Shown one piece after another: positions 46,574 through 56,641 of a stretch of 64,000 nt of DNA. This DNA comes from Bacteroidales bacterium UBA5326. Lineage in GTDB: Bacteria > Bacteroidota > Bacteroidia > Bacteroidales > UBA932. Under the pieces are notes generated by a model that saw only the letters and a list, made by a program, of their open reading frames with translations, ran no database searches and was not told the origin of the DNA. The translations under genes and the position numbers were made by a program. The stretch spans positions 156,173-220,172 of the forward strand of contig DHQY01000007.1 in the NCBI GenBank assembly GCA_002408205.1, in the 5' to 3' direction. Within the stretch, counting starts at the first letter, position 1. Each line of letters opens with the position of its first letter.

Positions 46574-48970
46574 TTATCGCTTACTTAATAGATTTACAAT
46601 AACAACATCGCCCGCACGCGTATCCATATCATATTCATATACTCCATTCATTTTAAGCGATTTAAATGATATTCCCGCACTAAACAACGGGTTGGGGTTC
46701 GTGCCGTGTGCCTTTTTAAGTCCTTGTCCTGTTAAAGGGACATACGACCGCAGCCTGCAAACACCTCCCAAAGATGATTTTATGACTGCCGTCTTTATGG
46801 TTCCGTTCTCCCATGTAATATCCACTTCGAATCCTCCCCGTGCCCTAAGGCCGCTGACCTTACCGCTTTTCCAGGCAGATGGAAGGGCGGGCAACAAATG
46901 CACGGCACCGTCGTGGCTTTGGAGCAACATTTCGGCAATACCGGCCGTACAGCCAAAATTGCCGTCAATCTGAAATGGAGGATGTGCATCAAAAAGGTTT
47001 GGATAAGTACCTCCCCGGGGTCTGCCATCGGGTTGAACAGCCGGAGTCAGCTGATCCGTGATGAGTTTATACGCATGATCTCCGTCAAGTAACCTGGCCC
47101 ACAAGTTCACTTTCCATCCCATTGACCAGCCGGTGGATTCATCGCCCCTGGACAGTAAAGAGGTTTTTGCCGCCAATGCCAGTTCCGGAGTTCTGAAGGG
47201 AGATATCTGGTTAGACGGGAACAAACCGTATAAATGAGATACATGCCTGTGTTTATCGTCGGGGCTGTCCCAGTCATCGAGCCATTCCTGCAATTGTCCC
47301 CATTTACCAATCTGCATGGGGGGCAACCGGTGCAAGGCAGTCAGAATGCTATCTGCAAGTCCCTTGTCTTTATTTAATATGCGGGCGGCTTCTATGGTTT
47401 TTATAAACAGATCGGATACCAGTTGATTATCCATGGTGGCTCCCGCCACAACGGAATACGCGGGATGTTCCACAGGTGCATTTTCCGGAGAAATGGAAGG
47501 ACAAACTACCAGCCATTTATTCCGGGGTTCTTCCGTCAGAAAATCAAGGAAAAACAGTGAAGCTTCTTTGATTGTGGGATATACCAGGTTAAGATATTCC
47601 TTATCTCCGTTATACAGGTATTTATCAAATAAATGCTGAGAAAGCCACACTCCGCCCATGGGCCACATACCCCAGAATGCTCCGTCAACCGGACCGTTAA
47701 TTCTCCAGATATCGGTGTTATGGTGCAGAACCCATCCTCTTGCACCATACATTTCCCGGGCCGTTTGCCTGCCAGTCTCTGAAAGTTCGCCGACCATGCG
47801 TATGAGCGGTTCATTCATCTCGGGAAGGTTGGTGATCTCGGACGGCCAGTAATTCATTTCTGTATTGATGTTCACCGTATATTTACTGTCCCATGGAGGA
47901 GTAAGACGGTCGTTCCAGATGCCCTGTAAATTGGCCGGTTGGTATCCGGGTCTGGAAGAAGAAATGAGCAAATAACGCCCGAACTGGAAGTACAAGGCCA
48001 CCAGCTGCGGATCATCTCCTTTGGCAAATTGTTCCAGACGCACATTAGTGGGCTTGTTTATCGCATCTGTCACTCCCAGATCCAGACTTACCCTGTTAAA
48101 GTATTTTTGATAATCTTCACAATGATCTTTATTAATGCCTTCATACGTTTTGCTCAACGCTTTACTAAGGTATCCGGCAGATTTCTCACTGGCATTCCCG
48201 CTTAGATCGTTGTAATTGATAAAATTGGTGGCAATTGAGACATAAACAGTTGCCGTATGGGCCCCGCTAACGGTCAAAGCGGTATCACGGGCAATCACCA
48301 GGCCGCCTTCGATCAGAACCTTTATGCGGGCGCAATAGTTGACGGCACCTTTTACGCCTTCAAAATCGGAGGTTACTCCGGATACAATAAGCTCGTCATT
48401 TCCCTGAATCACTACTTCTGCGGCAGAAGAAGAATCCATAGTGACCGAAAAATTCAAAGCCCCATTTTTGTCCGATGTAATCCGGCCGACAATCACCTGA
48501 TCCGGAAAAGAAGAGATCACCCTGGTTTCGTAGGTTACGTCATCAACCATGTATCGTGACAACACGGCAGCATTCTCCAGATCAAGTTCCCGGTAATAAT
48601 TGGAAAATTTTTCATGACCGGGAAAAATGAACCGCAGGTTGCCAACCGTCTGATAAGGCATTCCATGAGACGTTTTACTAATAAATCTCTGATCTATCAA
48701 CGCCTGAGCCTCGCCAAACTGTTGATTAAAAATCAACTTTCTGACTTCCGGTAACGCTTCAAGCGCCAGGGGATTATCATTCCTGTTCGGTTGGCCTGCC
48801 CATACCGTATTTTCGTTAAGCTGCCAGGTTTCCCGGCAGGGATGGCCGTATACCATGGCCCCCAAACGGCCATTTCCTATAGGCAGTGCTTCCACCCACT
48901 GCGCGGCCGGTTTGTCGTACCATAATTTCAGAGACGAAAGGAGAAGGGCCGCTAATAAAATACTATGCAT
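46574..48970 (-). CDS. GH95 family glycosidase (alpha-L-fucosidase or alpha-L-galactosidase)
   Basis: The 798-residue protein has a signal peptide and the GH95 domain order: N-terminal beta domain with [29 protein letters not shown], then the helical barrel with [15 protein letters not shown] (the Asn pair used in catalysis), [33 protein letters not shown] and the C-terminal [22 protein letters not shown]. It is exported. GH95 contains alpha-1,2-L-fucosidases and alpha-L-galactosidases; the latter are known from complex glucuronoarabinoxylan utilisation. Here it follows a GH67-GH43 fusion after nine bases in the same operon, which favours a xylan side-chain role, though this is inference. Confidence 0.93.
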   Translation of the reverse strand: MHSILLAALLLSSLKLWYDKPAAQWVEALPIGNGRLGAMVYGHPCRETWQLNENTVWAGQPNRNDNPLALEALPEVRKLIFNQQFGEAQALIDQRFISKTSHGMPYQTVGNLRFIFPGHEKFSNYYRELDLENAAVLSRYMVDDVTYETRVISSFPDQVIVGRITSDKNGALNFSVTMDSSSAAEVVIQGNDELIVSGVTSDFEGVKGAVNYCARIKVLIEGGLVIARDTALTVSGAHTATVYVSIATNFINYNDLSGNASEKSAGYLSKALSKTYEGINKDHCEDYQKYFNRVSLDLGVTDAINKPTNVRLEQFAKGDDPQLVALYFQFGRYLLISSSRPGYQPANLQGIWNDRLTPPWDSKYTVNINTEMNYWPSEITNLPEMNEPLIRMVGELSETGRQTAREMYGARGWVLHHNTDIWRINGPVDGAFWGMWPMGGVWLSQHLFDKYLYNGDKEYLNLVYPTIKEASLFFLDFLTEEPRNKWLVVCPSISPENAPVEHPAYSVVAGATMDNQLVSDLFIKTIEAARILNKDKGLADSILTALHRLPPMQIGKWGQLQEWLDDWDSPDDKHRHVSHLYGLFPSNQISPFRTPELALAAKTSLLSRGDESTGWSMGWKVNLWARLLDGDHAYKLITDQLTPAVQPDGRPRGGTYPNLFDAHPPFQIDGNFGCTAGIAEMLLQSHDGAVHLLPALPSAWKSGKVSGLRARGGFEVDITWENGTIKTAVIKSSLGGVCRLRSYVPLTGQGLKKAHGTNPNPLFSAGISFKSLKMNGVYEYDMDTRAGDVVIVNLLSKR

Positions 48971-48979
48971 GGTTGTTCA

Positions 48980-51900
48980 TTAATTCGTTCTGAACCAGTC
49001 AAAGTCTGCATACCCGCCCGGTTCTTTCGTGGCATAATTGAACAAACCGAATTTGTTCCCGGTAAAGATTGTAAGACTGAATCTCATTTTCAGATTATTG
49101 CCAAGAGGCATGAACGTTTTGTTATCATAACTGTACTCAAACCGTGCATCTCCGGTCATATTGGACAGGACGGCCCGCAGGTAAATGATTTCCGATTCTG
49201 ACGGAATAGAAGCAACCGTTTCGCCGTTATTCACCATGACAAGGCTCTTTATCCCATTTTCCTGTGTCAGGGCAATATAGGCATAGGGATCCTGGAAAAT
49301 AGCCAGCCCGGCCACATCGCCATCCTTCATGCAATTGGCATCCATTCTGACCGTTCCGATGGTTGGAAGGGTCTTGTTGTATTGTGCAAAAGGTCTTTGG
49401 GTGAGCATGTTGGGAGCCTCCCTAAGGTTCGCGACTATCTTTCCGGTTGTCAGGCGCAGGTGGCCCGGACGTTGGGTCAACGACCATTTCTCCGGATCGG
49501 GATTATGATTCCAGCCCCATTGCATACCTAAGACAGCCTCATCAAATTCATCGGAGGCAGGAAGGCTTTTCACCGGATATTCTTTAGCCATATGGGGCTT
49601 TTTACAGGTAATAACCCCGCGGCCGTCAACACCGGCCACCGGCCAGCCATCTTCCCACCTTACCGGCTGTAATGAGGGAAAACGCCCTAACGGTCCGCTG
49701 TCGACAAAAAGGACGGTCCACCATTCTCCCGTTGGCGTTTGAAGAAGCGCTCCCTGGTGAACTCCAAAAGTCACACCGGGTATCGTATCACGTAGCACGA
49801 TTTTCTCCTCGTAAGGTCCGTAAATGTTTCTTGAACGCAACGCCACCTGAATCCCGTCCCTTCCTCCGTACGTGCAGTATAAATAATAATAGCCATCCTT
49901 CTTGTACACATGCGTTCCTTCCAGACCGCCGCGGATTGTTCCGGTATAGACCAGCGAATCGCGGCTTGCGGGGGCAAAGTTCTTATCCAACTCGGTAATG
50001 GATATTTTGCCATAGCCGTGAGCCACATAAATCTTTCCGTCGTCGTCAAAGAAGAGACCCGGATCATAAAAGCCGGCAGGCAGTTTTTCTATTTTCCACG
50101 GGCCTTCCGCCTGGGAGGCCGAGCAGAGGAATCCGCCTTCGTTAAGCGTGATGAAAAGCAAATAGAACTTCCCGTCATGGTAGCGGATGCTGGTGGCCCA
50201 TTGTCCGTGTCCGTAGCGGTTACCGCCGTCCAGATTGTAACAGGGATCGAAATCGAACCGGGGAACCGCATTGCTGCAATACTCCCAGTTCACCAGGTCG
50301 TTTGATTTCAGGACGGTCACACCCGGAAAAACAAACATGGTTGTGGTAACCATATAGTAAGTGTCTTCCACCCGGATAACATCGGGATCGGGAAAGTCCG
50401 AGGCTATGAGCGGATTGGTATAGGTGCCGTCTCCGTTGTCACTGGTTGTTTTACGTACAGGGGCATGAGCAGGAATCCTCATGTCTTTTTCTATGAGATC
50501 TTCCAGCAGGTTGAGGGGCAGTTCCATGTCTTTCGGGAAAGGCATTCTGCTTAATTGCTGGAAATAGAGCAGGCAGCCGTCTTTCCAGTCCAGGGCGTTC
50601 AGACTCTGTTCCCTGAGTTTACCCTGAACCGAGTAAAAGCGTTCTGCGTCCACATAAGGCCGCACGTTGTCCCAAACTGTTTGGAACTGACGTACCTGTT
50701 TGACTCCGATATCGTAATGGACACAAAGCTCGTTCCATAATGTACGTCCGCTCTTCATGCGATGATCCCAGGGCACATGATGGAACCAGAGCAGGTAACT
50801 TTCAGGACAGGTTTCAATCGAATTGAAAAGCGACTCCAGCGGCTGATGATACTGGCTCACTGCATTACTACCCTCCTGCGTACGGTCGAATCCAATCCCC
50901 TTGATGTCCGCTCTGTGATAATACGGAGGGGTCCAGTCTTTACGTATCCATTCCGGGCCCCACCATGGACCGGGACCGTAGTGTTCGTCTGCAGAAAAGA
51001 GATGGTGCAAGCCCAGAGGCATCATATAATTAACGGCAGCTTCACGGCTCTGAAGCATCATGGCTTTTACCGGTTCCAGGAAATTCAGGTTCCACTCTAC
51101 GGAAAAAGCCGCTTCCTGCGCTGAATCTTTCCAGGCAACGGGTTGAAACGTGAGCCGGAGCCATTCATCGGCAATCTGCGCGCTTGAGATCTTGTTATCC
51201 CAGGCCATCCGGCCAAAAGCGTACCAATTGGCCTGAGCAAAATGGTGCCCGCACCAGTTGGCATCCAGGCCTGTATTGGCCACACCGGCAATAGCCGTAT
51301 ATTGTTGCGGGAACAAGCTACCGTCCATACAACGGGCCACCGTGCTTCCCTTACCTTCCTGAAAGGTTTCGCTTTGCAGGAATTCTTCCCACATGGGGGC
51401 AAGGAACACCAGATGCACAGATTGACCCAGGTATTCCTGGGTAACCTGCAACTCGGCCATGACCGGAGTTTTCTTCATGGCGCCGAAAAGCGGGCTGAAG
51501 GGTTCGCGCGGCTGAAAATCAACGGGACCGTTCTTGACCTGTATAATCACATTGTCCCTGAAAAGGCCGTCGAAAGGCATGAATTCGGCATACGCCTGTT
51601 TGGCGCGGTCTTCTTCTTCAGGATTATAAACAAAGGCCCGCCACATGACAATGCCCCCGAAAGGTTCAAGCGCATCGGCAATCATATTGGCGCCGTCGGC
51701 ATGGGTACGGCCGAAATTCTGCGGCCCTGGCTGCCCTTCGCTGTTTGCCTTAACCAGGAACCCTCCGAAGTCGGGAATGAGCGCGTAAATCTCCCGCACC
51801 TTGTCTTTCCACCAGGCAGCCACCTGTGGCTCGAGCGGGTCCGAGGTTTCGAGCCCTCCTATCACGGCCGGCGAAGCGAAATTGACCGCCAGATAGGTCT

Positions 51901-52534
51901 TAACGCCGTAAGGACGCAGGATATCGGCAATGGTTTGTACTTTATTGAGGTAGGCCGGGGTAAGCACCCGGGGCGAGGCGTTCACGTTATTCAGAACCGC
52001 GCCGTTGATACCTACCGAGGCATTGGCCCTGGCGTATTCTTCCCACCGTTGTCTGTCCGCTGCGGTCACCGTCAGGGAGTCCTCCCCTTTCCGCCAGAAT
52101 ATGGAAAGGCCGGCGTAACCCCGTTCTACCGATCCGTCGGGATTGTCCCAGTGGTTCAGCAAACGTCTTTCATAGGAGGGATTGATTATCTCGTCCCCAG
52201 TGCGCATCCCTGTCCGCTGACGGCGGAGCATGTCATATACTCCGTACAGGATGCCCGCGTGAGTGTTTGCCTGGATTTCTCCGCCGGAGATCCGGTATCC
52301 GTCGCCCTTGATGCGTTTGTCTGGCCTGACAGTGAGAACGACCTTCTCATTCGCTTTTCCCTGCCACCCCATTTGGAGTTCCCTGCGGGCAATATCCAGG
52401 GTTGCCGAACCTGCCTGACAGACAACGGTCACGGGCACCGGGTCCTGTTGGCGCAGCCACAGGCTGTGCCCGTCCTCGGCATGTAGCCCCAAAGACATAA
52501 AAACAACTAAAAAGAAACTGATCGCAACTTTCAT
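48980..52534 (-). CDS. GH67-GH43 fusion: alpha-glucuronidase joined to beta-xylosidase/arabinofuranosidase-type domain
   Basis: This 1184-residue exported protein has a signal peptide (MKVAISFFLVVFMSLGLHA) and two catalytic units. Residues about 20-690 are GH67: HWDNPDGSVERGYAG, KANSEGQPGPQNFGRTHADGANM (acid Glu), QVKNGPVDFQPREPFSPLFGA (base Asp) and the Glu in ELQVTQEYLGQ. From about residue 703 a GH43 five-blade propeller begins: PLIASDFPDPDVI (base Asp), YDPGLFFDDDGKIYVAHG (pKa Asp) and LEGTHVYKKDGYYYL (acid Glu), followed by a beta-sandwich domain to the end. One chain would remove (4-O-methyl)glucuronic acid and xylose or arabinose from glucuronoxylan oligosaccharides in the periplasm. 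GH67 is usually a single-domain enzyme. Confidence 0.94.
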   Translation of the reverse strand: MKVAISFFLVVFMSLGLHAEDGHSLWLRQQDPVPVTVVCQAGSATLDIARRELQMGWQGKANEKVVLTVRPDKRIKGDGYRISGGEIQANTHAGILYGVYDMLRRQRTGMRTGDEIINPSYERRLLNHWDNPDGSVERGYAGLSIFWRKGEDSLTVTAADRQRWEEYARANASVGINGAVLNNVNASPRVLTPAYLNKVQTIADILRPYGVKTYLAVNFASPAVIGGLETSDPLEPQVAAWWKDKVREIYALIPDFGGFLVKANSEGQPGPQNFGRTHADGANMIADALEPFGGIVMWRAFVYNPEEEDRAKQAYAEFMPFDGLFRDNVIIQVKNGPVDFQPREPFSPLFGAMKKTPVMAELQVTQEYLGQSVHLVFLAPMWEEFLQSETFQEGKGSTVARCMDGSLFPQQYTAIAGVANTGLDANWCGHHFAQANWYAFGRMAWDNKISSAQIADEWLRLTFQPVAWKDSAQEAAFSVEWNLNFLEPVKAMMLQSREAAVNYMMPLGLHHLFSADEHYGPGPWWGPEWIRKDWTPPYYHRADIKGIGFDRTQEGSNAVSQYHQPLESLFNSIETCPESYLLWFHHVPWDHRMKSGRTLWNELCVHYDIGVKQVRQFQTVWDNVRPYVDAERFYSVQGKLREQSLNALDWKDGCLLYFQQLSRMPFPKDMELPLNLLEDLIEKDMRIPAHAPVRKTTSDNGDGTYTNPLIASDFPDPDVIRVEDTYYMVTTTMFVFPGVTVLKSNDLVNWEYCSNAVPRFDFDPCYNLDGGNRYGHGQWATSIRYHDGKFYLLFITLNEGGFLCSASQAEGPWKIEKLPAGFYDPGLFFDDDGKIYVAHGYGKISITELDKNFAPASRDSLVYTGTIRGGLEGTHVYKKDGYYYLYCTYGGRDGIQVALRSRNIYGPYEEKIVLRDTIPGVTFGVHQGALLQTPTGEWWTVLFVDSGPLGRFPSLQPVRWEDGWPVAGVDGRGVITCKKPHMAKEYPVKSLPASDEFDEAVLGMQWGWNHNPDPEKWSLTQRPGHLRLTTGKIVANLREAPNMLTQRPFAQYNKTLPTIGTVRMDANCMKDGDVAGLAIFQDPYAYIALTQENGIKSLVMVNNGETVASIPSESEIIYLRAVLSNMTGDARFEYSYDNKTFMPLGNNLKMRFSLTIFTGNKFGLFNYATKEPGGYADFDWFRTN

Positions 52535-52567
52535 GATGGTAAGAATTTTCTGCTTTTGAATGAACTG

Positions 52568-55500
52568 TTATATAGCCTGTATCTCGGTAGGAGATTTACC
52601 AAAGTGCTTTCTGAACACGGTACTGAAATACCCCAGGCTGGTAAATCCGCAAAGCTCGCTAACCTCAGTCACGGAATAATTCCCTGCCTGCAACAATTCC
52701 ATGGAATAATTGAGTCTGACAATGCGTGTGAGATCGGTGGGTGAAAGACCGGTCAGCGCCTTCATTTTCTTATACAGCAAGGACGGGCTCACATTCATTG
52801 CCTGGGCAAAGAAATCTTTATCGAAAGCCGGATTGGAGATATTGGACTGGACTACTTCCAGCATCTTCTTAACGAATTTATCGTTATGCTCGTTTTGCAG
52901 TACAGGCTCTGCGCTGCCGCCTTTGATGAGTTTAAAAGCTTTTTCCCGGACGATTTCCCTGTTACGGAGAATGGCCTTGATCCTTTGCCGGAGAAGTCCC
53001 ATATGGAATGGTTTGGTCAGGTAATCGTCCGCCCCCAGGCCCAGGCCGTAGAGTTGTTCGGATTTTTCTGACAGAGCGGTTAGCAAAATAACAGGAATAT
53101 GAGATGTATCGTAAGTAGATTTCATGGTGCGGCACAATTCAAACCCATCCATTTTGGGCATCATCACATCAGAAACGACCAGATCCGGCATTTGCCTGGA
53201 CACTATCTCCCAGGCTTTTTCCCCGTCTTCGGCAAGAAGCACTTTAAAGTGGCGATATAAAGCACTGTACATGAAGTTCCTGAGGTCGTCATTGTCCTCC
53301 ACAACAAGCACCTTCATTTCTTTGTAAGAAGTATCATCGGTGTCTTGTGGCGGCAAAACGGGTTCGTCGGCAAAACAGGTCTCCGGATCGGTCACCGGAA
53401 GCATTGCTGCGGTTTGTTCTCTTTCGGATATTTCTTTGTAAGGTATAACCATTTCAAAAACAGACCCCACATTTTCCTGGCTATCGCACCGGATGACCCC
53501 TCCATGCATGGAAACATAGTTCTTAACCAGCAAAAGTCCTATTCCGGATCCGACGACTTTTGAGTTCACAGCATTTTCACCGCGGTAAAATTCCCTGAAA
53601 AGCCTTCGTTGCGCTTTTCTGCCAATTCCTATTCCCTGGTCTTTTACCCTGAGAGACCATTCATTATCAGCGCACTTCAACTCAATTTCCACACTACTTT
53701 CGGGATAGGAGTATTTTACGGCATTCGAAATGAGGTTATCAATGACCTTTTCCATTTTTCTCTCATCAATGGCAGTAAGGTAGCTTTGACGGTCAGAAAG
53801 GAACCGGAGTTCAATATTTTTGCTTTTGGCAAACATCTCGAACATGGCTTTACGCCCCGACACAAGCCTTACAACATCTGTCATGGCAAGTGAAAGCTGT
53901 CCTTTACCAATATCCACCTTCTGAAAATCCATGAGCTGGGTAACAAATAACGAAAGACGTCTGGTCTGTTCAATGGCCAGATGTAAATAATGCCGGCCGG
54001 GTTCGGATAAATGCGTTTCCCGGCTTAACTCCTCCACCGGGGCCTTTATGAGTGTGAGTGAAGTACGGATATCATGTGCCGTATTAGTGAAAAAGCGCAC
54101 TTTTTCCTCTGTATGTTTTTGCCTCAGCCTGTTTATATAGTATAGGAATGACAGCATGATCATGGCGGAAATGAATGTCAGAACGAGTACCCAGAACCAT
54201 ACTGTTCTCCAGAACGGAGGTATAATATTTATGCTTATGGAACGTTCTGTGATCAATTGAGATAATGAACTGTCAAACAATCTGATCATAAGTGTATAAT
54301 TACCACTCGGAATATTCGTATAGGTGAGGATCATGTTATCGGAAGGCGTCGACCACTGAGAATCGAACCCTTCCATTTTCCAGGAAAATTTTGAACGCGA
54401 GCTAGTGCCAATCGGTAACAATTCCAGGCTGATTGTGTTTTGAAAATATTCCAGATCTATACTTGTAATGCTGTCAACGGGAGTTTTCAACCGGAAAGAA
54501 GGAATATCCCTTACAGAACGTCCGGAAACGGTAAGATCGGTAAAATATATTTTACCTGACGGCGGTATTTCACCTATCGATATCGGATTAAAAAGAACGG
54601 CCCCGTTATTGGTGCCCCATGCCAGCTGTCCGCTTTTCATTTTACAGTGCGAACCGCGGTTAAACGAAGTTCTCGATAAAGAATAAACGGAACCGTATGT
54701 AAGTACGCTATTGTCTGAAGGATCAAAACGGCACAATCCGCTCTCGGTACCGATCCACAGAAAGCCGTTCTCAAATATAATACTGTTAATGAAATTCGAG
54801 GGCAGTCCGGACCGGGTGGTGAATTTTTCTGTATTTCCGCTTTTATAATTATATTTAAGCAAACCGTCTCCGCTGGTACATATCCAGATATCATCCCCAA
54901 GGGTCAGGATATCGTATATAAGGGAACCTATGAACAGTGGTTCTATTTCGCCGGTATTTTTATGGAGCAGCGAAAGCCCGTAGGTACATCCTAAGAGTAT
55001 CTTATCCGGAGCCAGTTGTCCAAGAGCATTTATAGATTGCCGGGAATAGGTACGGAATTTTTTTTCACGGGACAGATAACAGAGAAATTCTCCGTTGACC
55101 CCGCCCAGCCATATATCTCCTTCGTTGTCCTTAAAAATATCGATAATAAAATCGCTGACCATAGAGACGTCATTCCCGTCCCGGGGATAATGCTCCAGTT
55201 CGGCACCAGTATAACCGTCCAGTACATAAACTCCGGAAGAATAGGTTCCGGCCCAGATCCGGCCCTGATCATCTTCGCACAGCGAAAGAAATACCTGAGC
55301 CTGCTCCTGTTTATTATAATAGAATTTTTTCCATCGGTCCTTAGCCACATCCCAACAGCTTATTCCATTGTTTGTGGCAAACCATACCTTTCCCCAACGG
55401 TCCTCAATAATGCTGTTTACATCGTTATTAACCAACGAATTATCGACATTTGCGTAATGTACAATCTGGGTAACCAGAGGCGAAGACTGATCGTAGAAAG

Positions 55501-56464
55501 AAAGCCCGCCGCTGTATGTGCAAATCCAGATCCGCCGGTCACTGTCGGAATACAGATCATATACCCCGTTTCCCCGCAACGAGAAGGGATCGTCTACGCT
55601 TTCCTTGTAAACATTCAATACTTTACTGCCGCTCCGGTTCAGCTCCCACACCCCCTGTCCGTCTACCCCAAACAGCAGTGTGGAATCTGTGTTTGATTCA
55701 ATGGCCAGGACAGGCTGCTTTGGAAAAGTTGACGGAAGAATGGCAGAGAAGATTCTTGCCCCGAAATCGTAACTGTACAGGCCGTTGGACATGGTGCCAA
55801 TCCAAAGTTTGTCAATTTCTTTGTCGTAGTATAGCTCCGGTACGGAGAAAGGTGTTACCGAACTGTTCCGGTAAACACATTCGCTTACAAGCGAATAAAT
55901 ATTTAGCAGCCAGATTCCCTCGGGTCTGACAATAATCAACCGGTCGCGGTCATACCAGGCTATTGAATAAACCTCGGTCTGAATATCTTCAATCAAAGTC
56001 AGTTGTCCGGAAGCATATTTATACAATCCCGAAGAAGAAGCCACCCAGCAGGCGCCCCGGGGATCAACAAGCAAAGTATTGGCTAATAGATATTTATTGT
56101 TTAAAACTTTAGAGAGATTGATTAACAATTCAAAACGGTCCAGTACCGGATTGTATGAAAAAATCTGTCCGTTATTGGCACAGGCCAGTAATTTAGAGTT
56201 CTGATATATGAGCCGTAACGAAATAACGTTTGCCGTTTCGTACGGCAAACGGTACAGACGGTAATTATCGTGGGTGATTCTCAGGATACCTGTCTTGGAA
56301 GAAGCCCATATAAAACCGTTATCGTCTTTACATACGGAACTGGTTTCACGCGTAGAAATTCCAAAAATGTTGTTAATACTGTAAAATTTAGGAGAAGTAG
56401 CCTGTGCCGGCAGAAAAAAAGATGCTACAAAAAAAATAGAAATAAGACTCCTGGTAGATTTCAT
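52568..56464 (-). CDS. Hybrid two-component system regulator (HTCS) of the xylan-type locus
   Basis: The 1298-residue protein contains a full sensor-to-DNA chain. It has a signal peptide, 14-bladed-type propeller repeats (about 25-690, motif GRIWAGTYSSGVY and GEIWLGG relatives) and a Y_Y_Y domain (NIPSGNYTLMIRLFD). Next are a transmembrane helix (WFWVLVLTFISAMIMLSFLY), a HisKA box (FFTNTAHDIRTSLTLI, phospho-His), HATPase (NLISNAVKYS, GIGIG, GSGIGLLLVKN), a receiver (VLVVEDNDDLRNF, DLVVSDVMMPKMDG with the phospho-Asp) and an AraC-type helix-turn-helix (YSVTEVSELCGFTSLGYFSTVFRKHFGKSPTEIQ). It reads an oligosaccharide in the periplasm and activates the glycan genes. It is first in the minus-strand unit with GH67-GH43 and GH95. 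Confidence 0.96.
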   Translation of the reverse strand: MKSTRSLISIFFVASFFLPAQATSPKFYSINNIFGISTRETSSVCKDDNGFIWASSKTGILRITHDNYRLYRLPYETANVISLRLIYQNSKLLACANNGQIFSYNPVLDRFELLINLSKVLNNKYLLANTLLVDPRGACWVASSSGLYKYASGQLTLIEDIQTEVYSIAWYDRDRLIIVRPEGIWLLNIYSLVSECVYRNSSVTPFSVPELYYDKEIDKLWIGTMSNGLYSYDFGARIFSAILPSTFPKQPVLAIESNTDSTLLFGVDGQGVWELNRSGSKVLNVYKESVDDPFSLRGNGVYDLYSDSDRRIWICTYSGGLSFYDQSSPLVTQIVHYANVDNSLVNNDVNSIIEDRWGKVWFATNNGISCWDVAKDRWKKFYYNKQEQAQVFLSLCEDDQGRIWAGTYSSGVYVLDGYTGAELEHYPRDGNDVSMVSDFIIDIFKDNEGDIWLGGVNGEFLCYLSREKKFRTYSRQSINALGQLAPDKILLGCTYGLSLLHKNTGEIEPLFIGSLIYDILTLGDDIWICTSGDGLLKYNYKSGNTEKFTTRSGLPSNFINSIIFENGFLWIGTESGLCRFDPSDNSVLTYGSVYSLSRTSFNRGSHCKMKSGQLAWGTNNGAVLFNPISIGEIPPSGKIYFTDLTVSGRSVRDIPSFRLKTPVDSITSIDLEYFQNTISLELLPIGTSSRSKFSWKMEGFDSQWSTPSDNMILTYTNIPSGNYTLMIRLFDSSLSQLITERSISINIIPPFWRTVWFWVLVLTFISAMIMLSFLYYINRLRQKHTEEKVRFFTNTAHDIRTSLTLIKAPVEELSRETHLSEPGRHYLHLAIEQTRRLSLFVTQLMDFQKVDIGKGQLSLAMTDVVRLVSGRKAMFEMFAKSKNIELRFLSDRQSYLTAIDERKMEKVIDNLISNAVKYSYPESSVEIELKCADNEWSLRVKDQGIGIGRKAQRRLFREFYRGENAVNSKVVGSGIGLLLVKNYVSMHGGVIRCDSQENVGSVFEMVIPYKEISEREQTAAMLPVTDPETCFADEPVLPPQDTDDTSYKEMKVLVVEDNDDLRNFMYSALYRHFKVLLAEDGEKAWEIVSRQMPDLVVSDVMMPKMDGFELCRTMKSTYDTSHIPVILLTALSEKSEQLYGLGLGADDYLTKPFHMGLLRQRIKAILRNREIVREKAFKLIKGGSAEPVLQNEHNDKFVKKMLEVVQSNISNPAFDKDFFAQAMNVSPSLLYKKMKALTGLSPTDLTRIVRLNYSMELLQAGNYSVTEVSELCGFTSLGYFSTVFRKHFGKSPTEIQAI

Positions 56465-56492
56465 AATATAAACATCCCGCTGCCGTTTGACA

Positions 56493-56500
56493 CAAAATTA
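56493..56500 (-). promoter_or_regulatory. -7 promoter element of the HTCS gene
   Basis: TAATTTTG on the minus strand lies 29 bases upstream of the HTCS start at 56464. Confidence 0.5.
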
Positions 56501-56595
56501 ATTTTTTTTTGTCGGTTACATTGTTTTTATTAGCCGGTGTATCCAATATTTAAAAACATATATCTAAAAATGAAACTCATTTTTTGAGCTGTTCT

Positions 56596-56603
56596 TATCT
56601 TTG
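56596..56603 (+). promoter_or_regulatory. -7 promoter element of the symporter-GH43 operon
   Basis: TATCTTTG lies 38 bases upstream of the ATG at 56642. The gap shared with the HTCS gene is 177 bases and AT-rich, so the HTCS binding site is probably here. Confidence 0.65.
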
Positions 56604-56641
56604 TTAGAATAATCTAAACAGCTAATCACAATATTTTTACT

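Noticed and set aside
51242..52486. 414-codon open frame antisense to the GH67-GH43 gene
   Set aside because: The GH67 signature residues are on the other strand, and this frame has no recognisable domain, promoter or start context.
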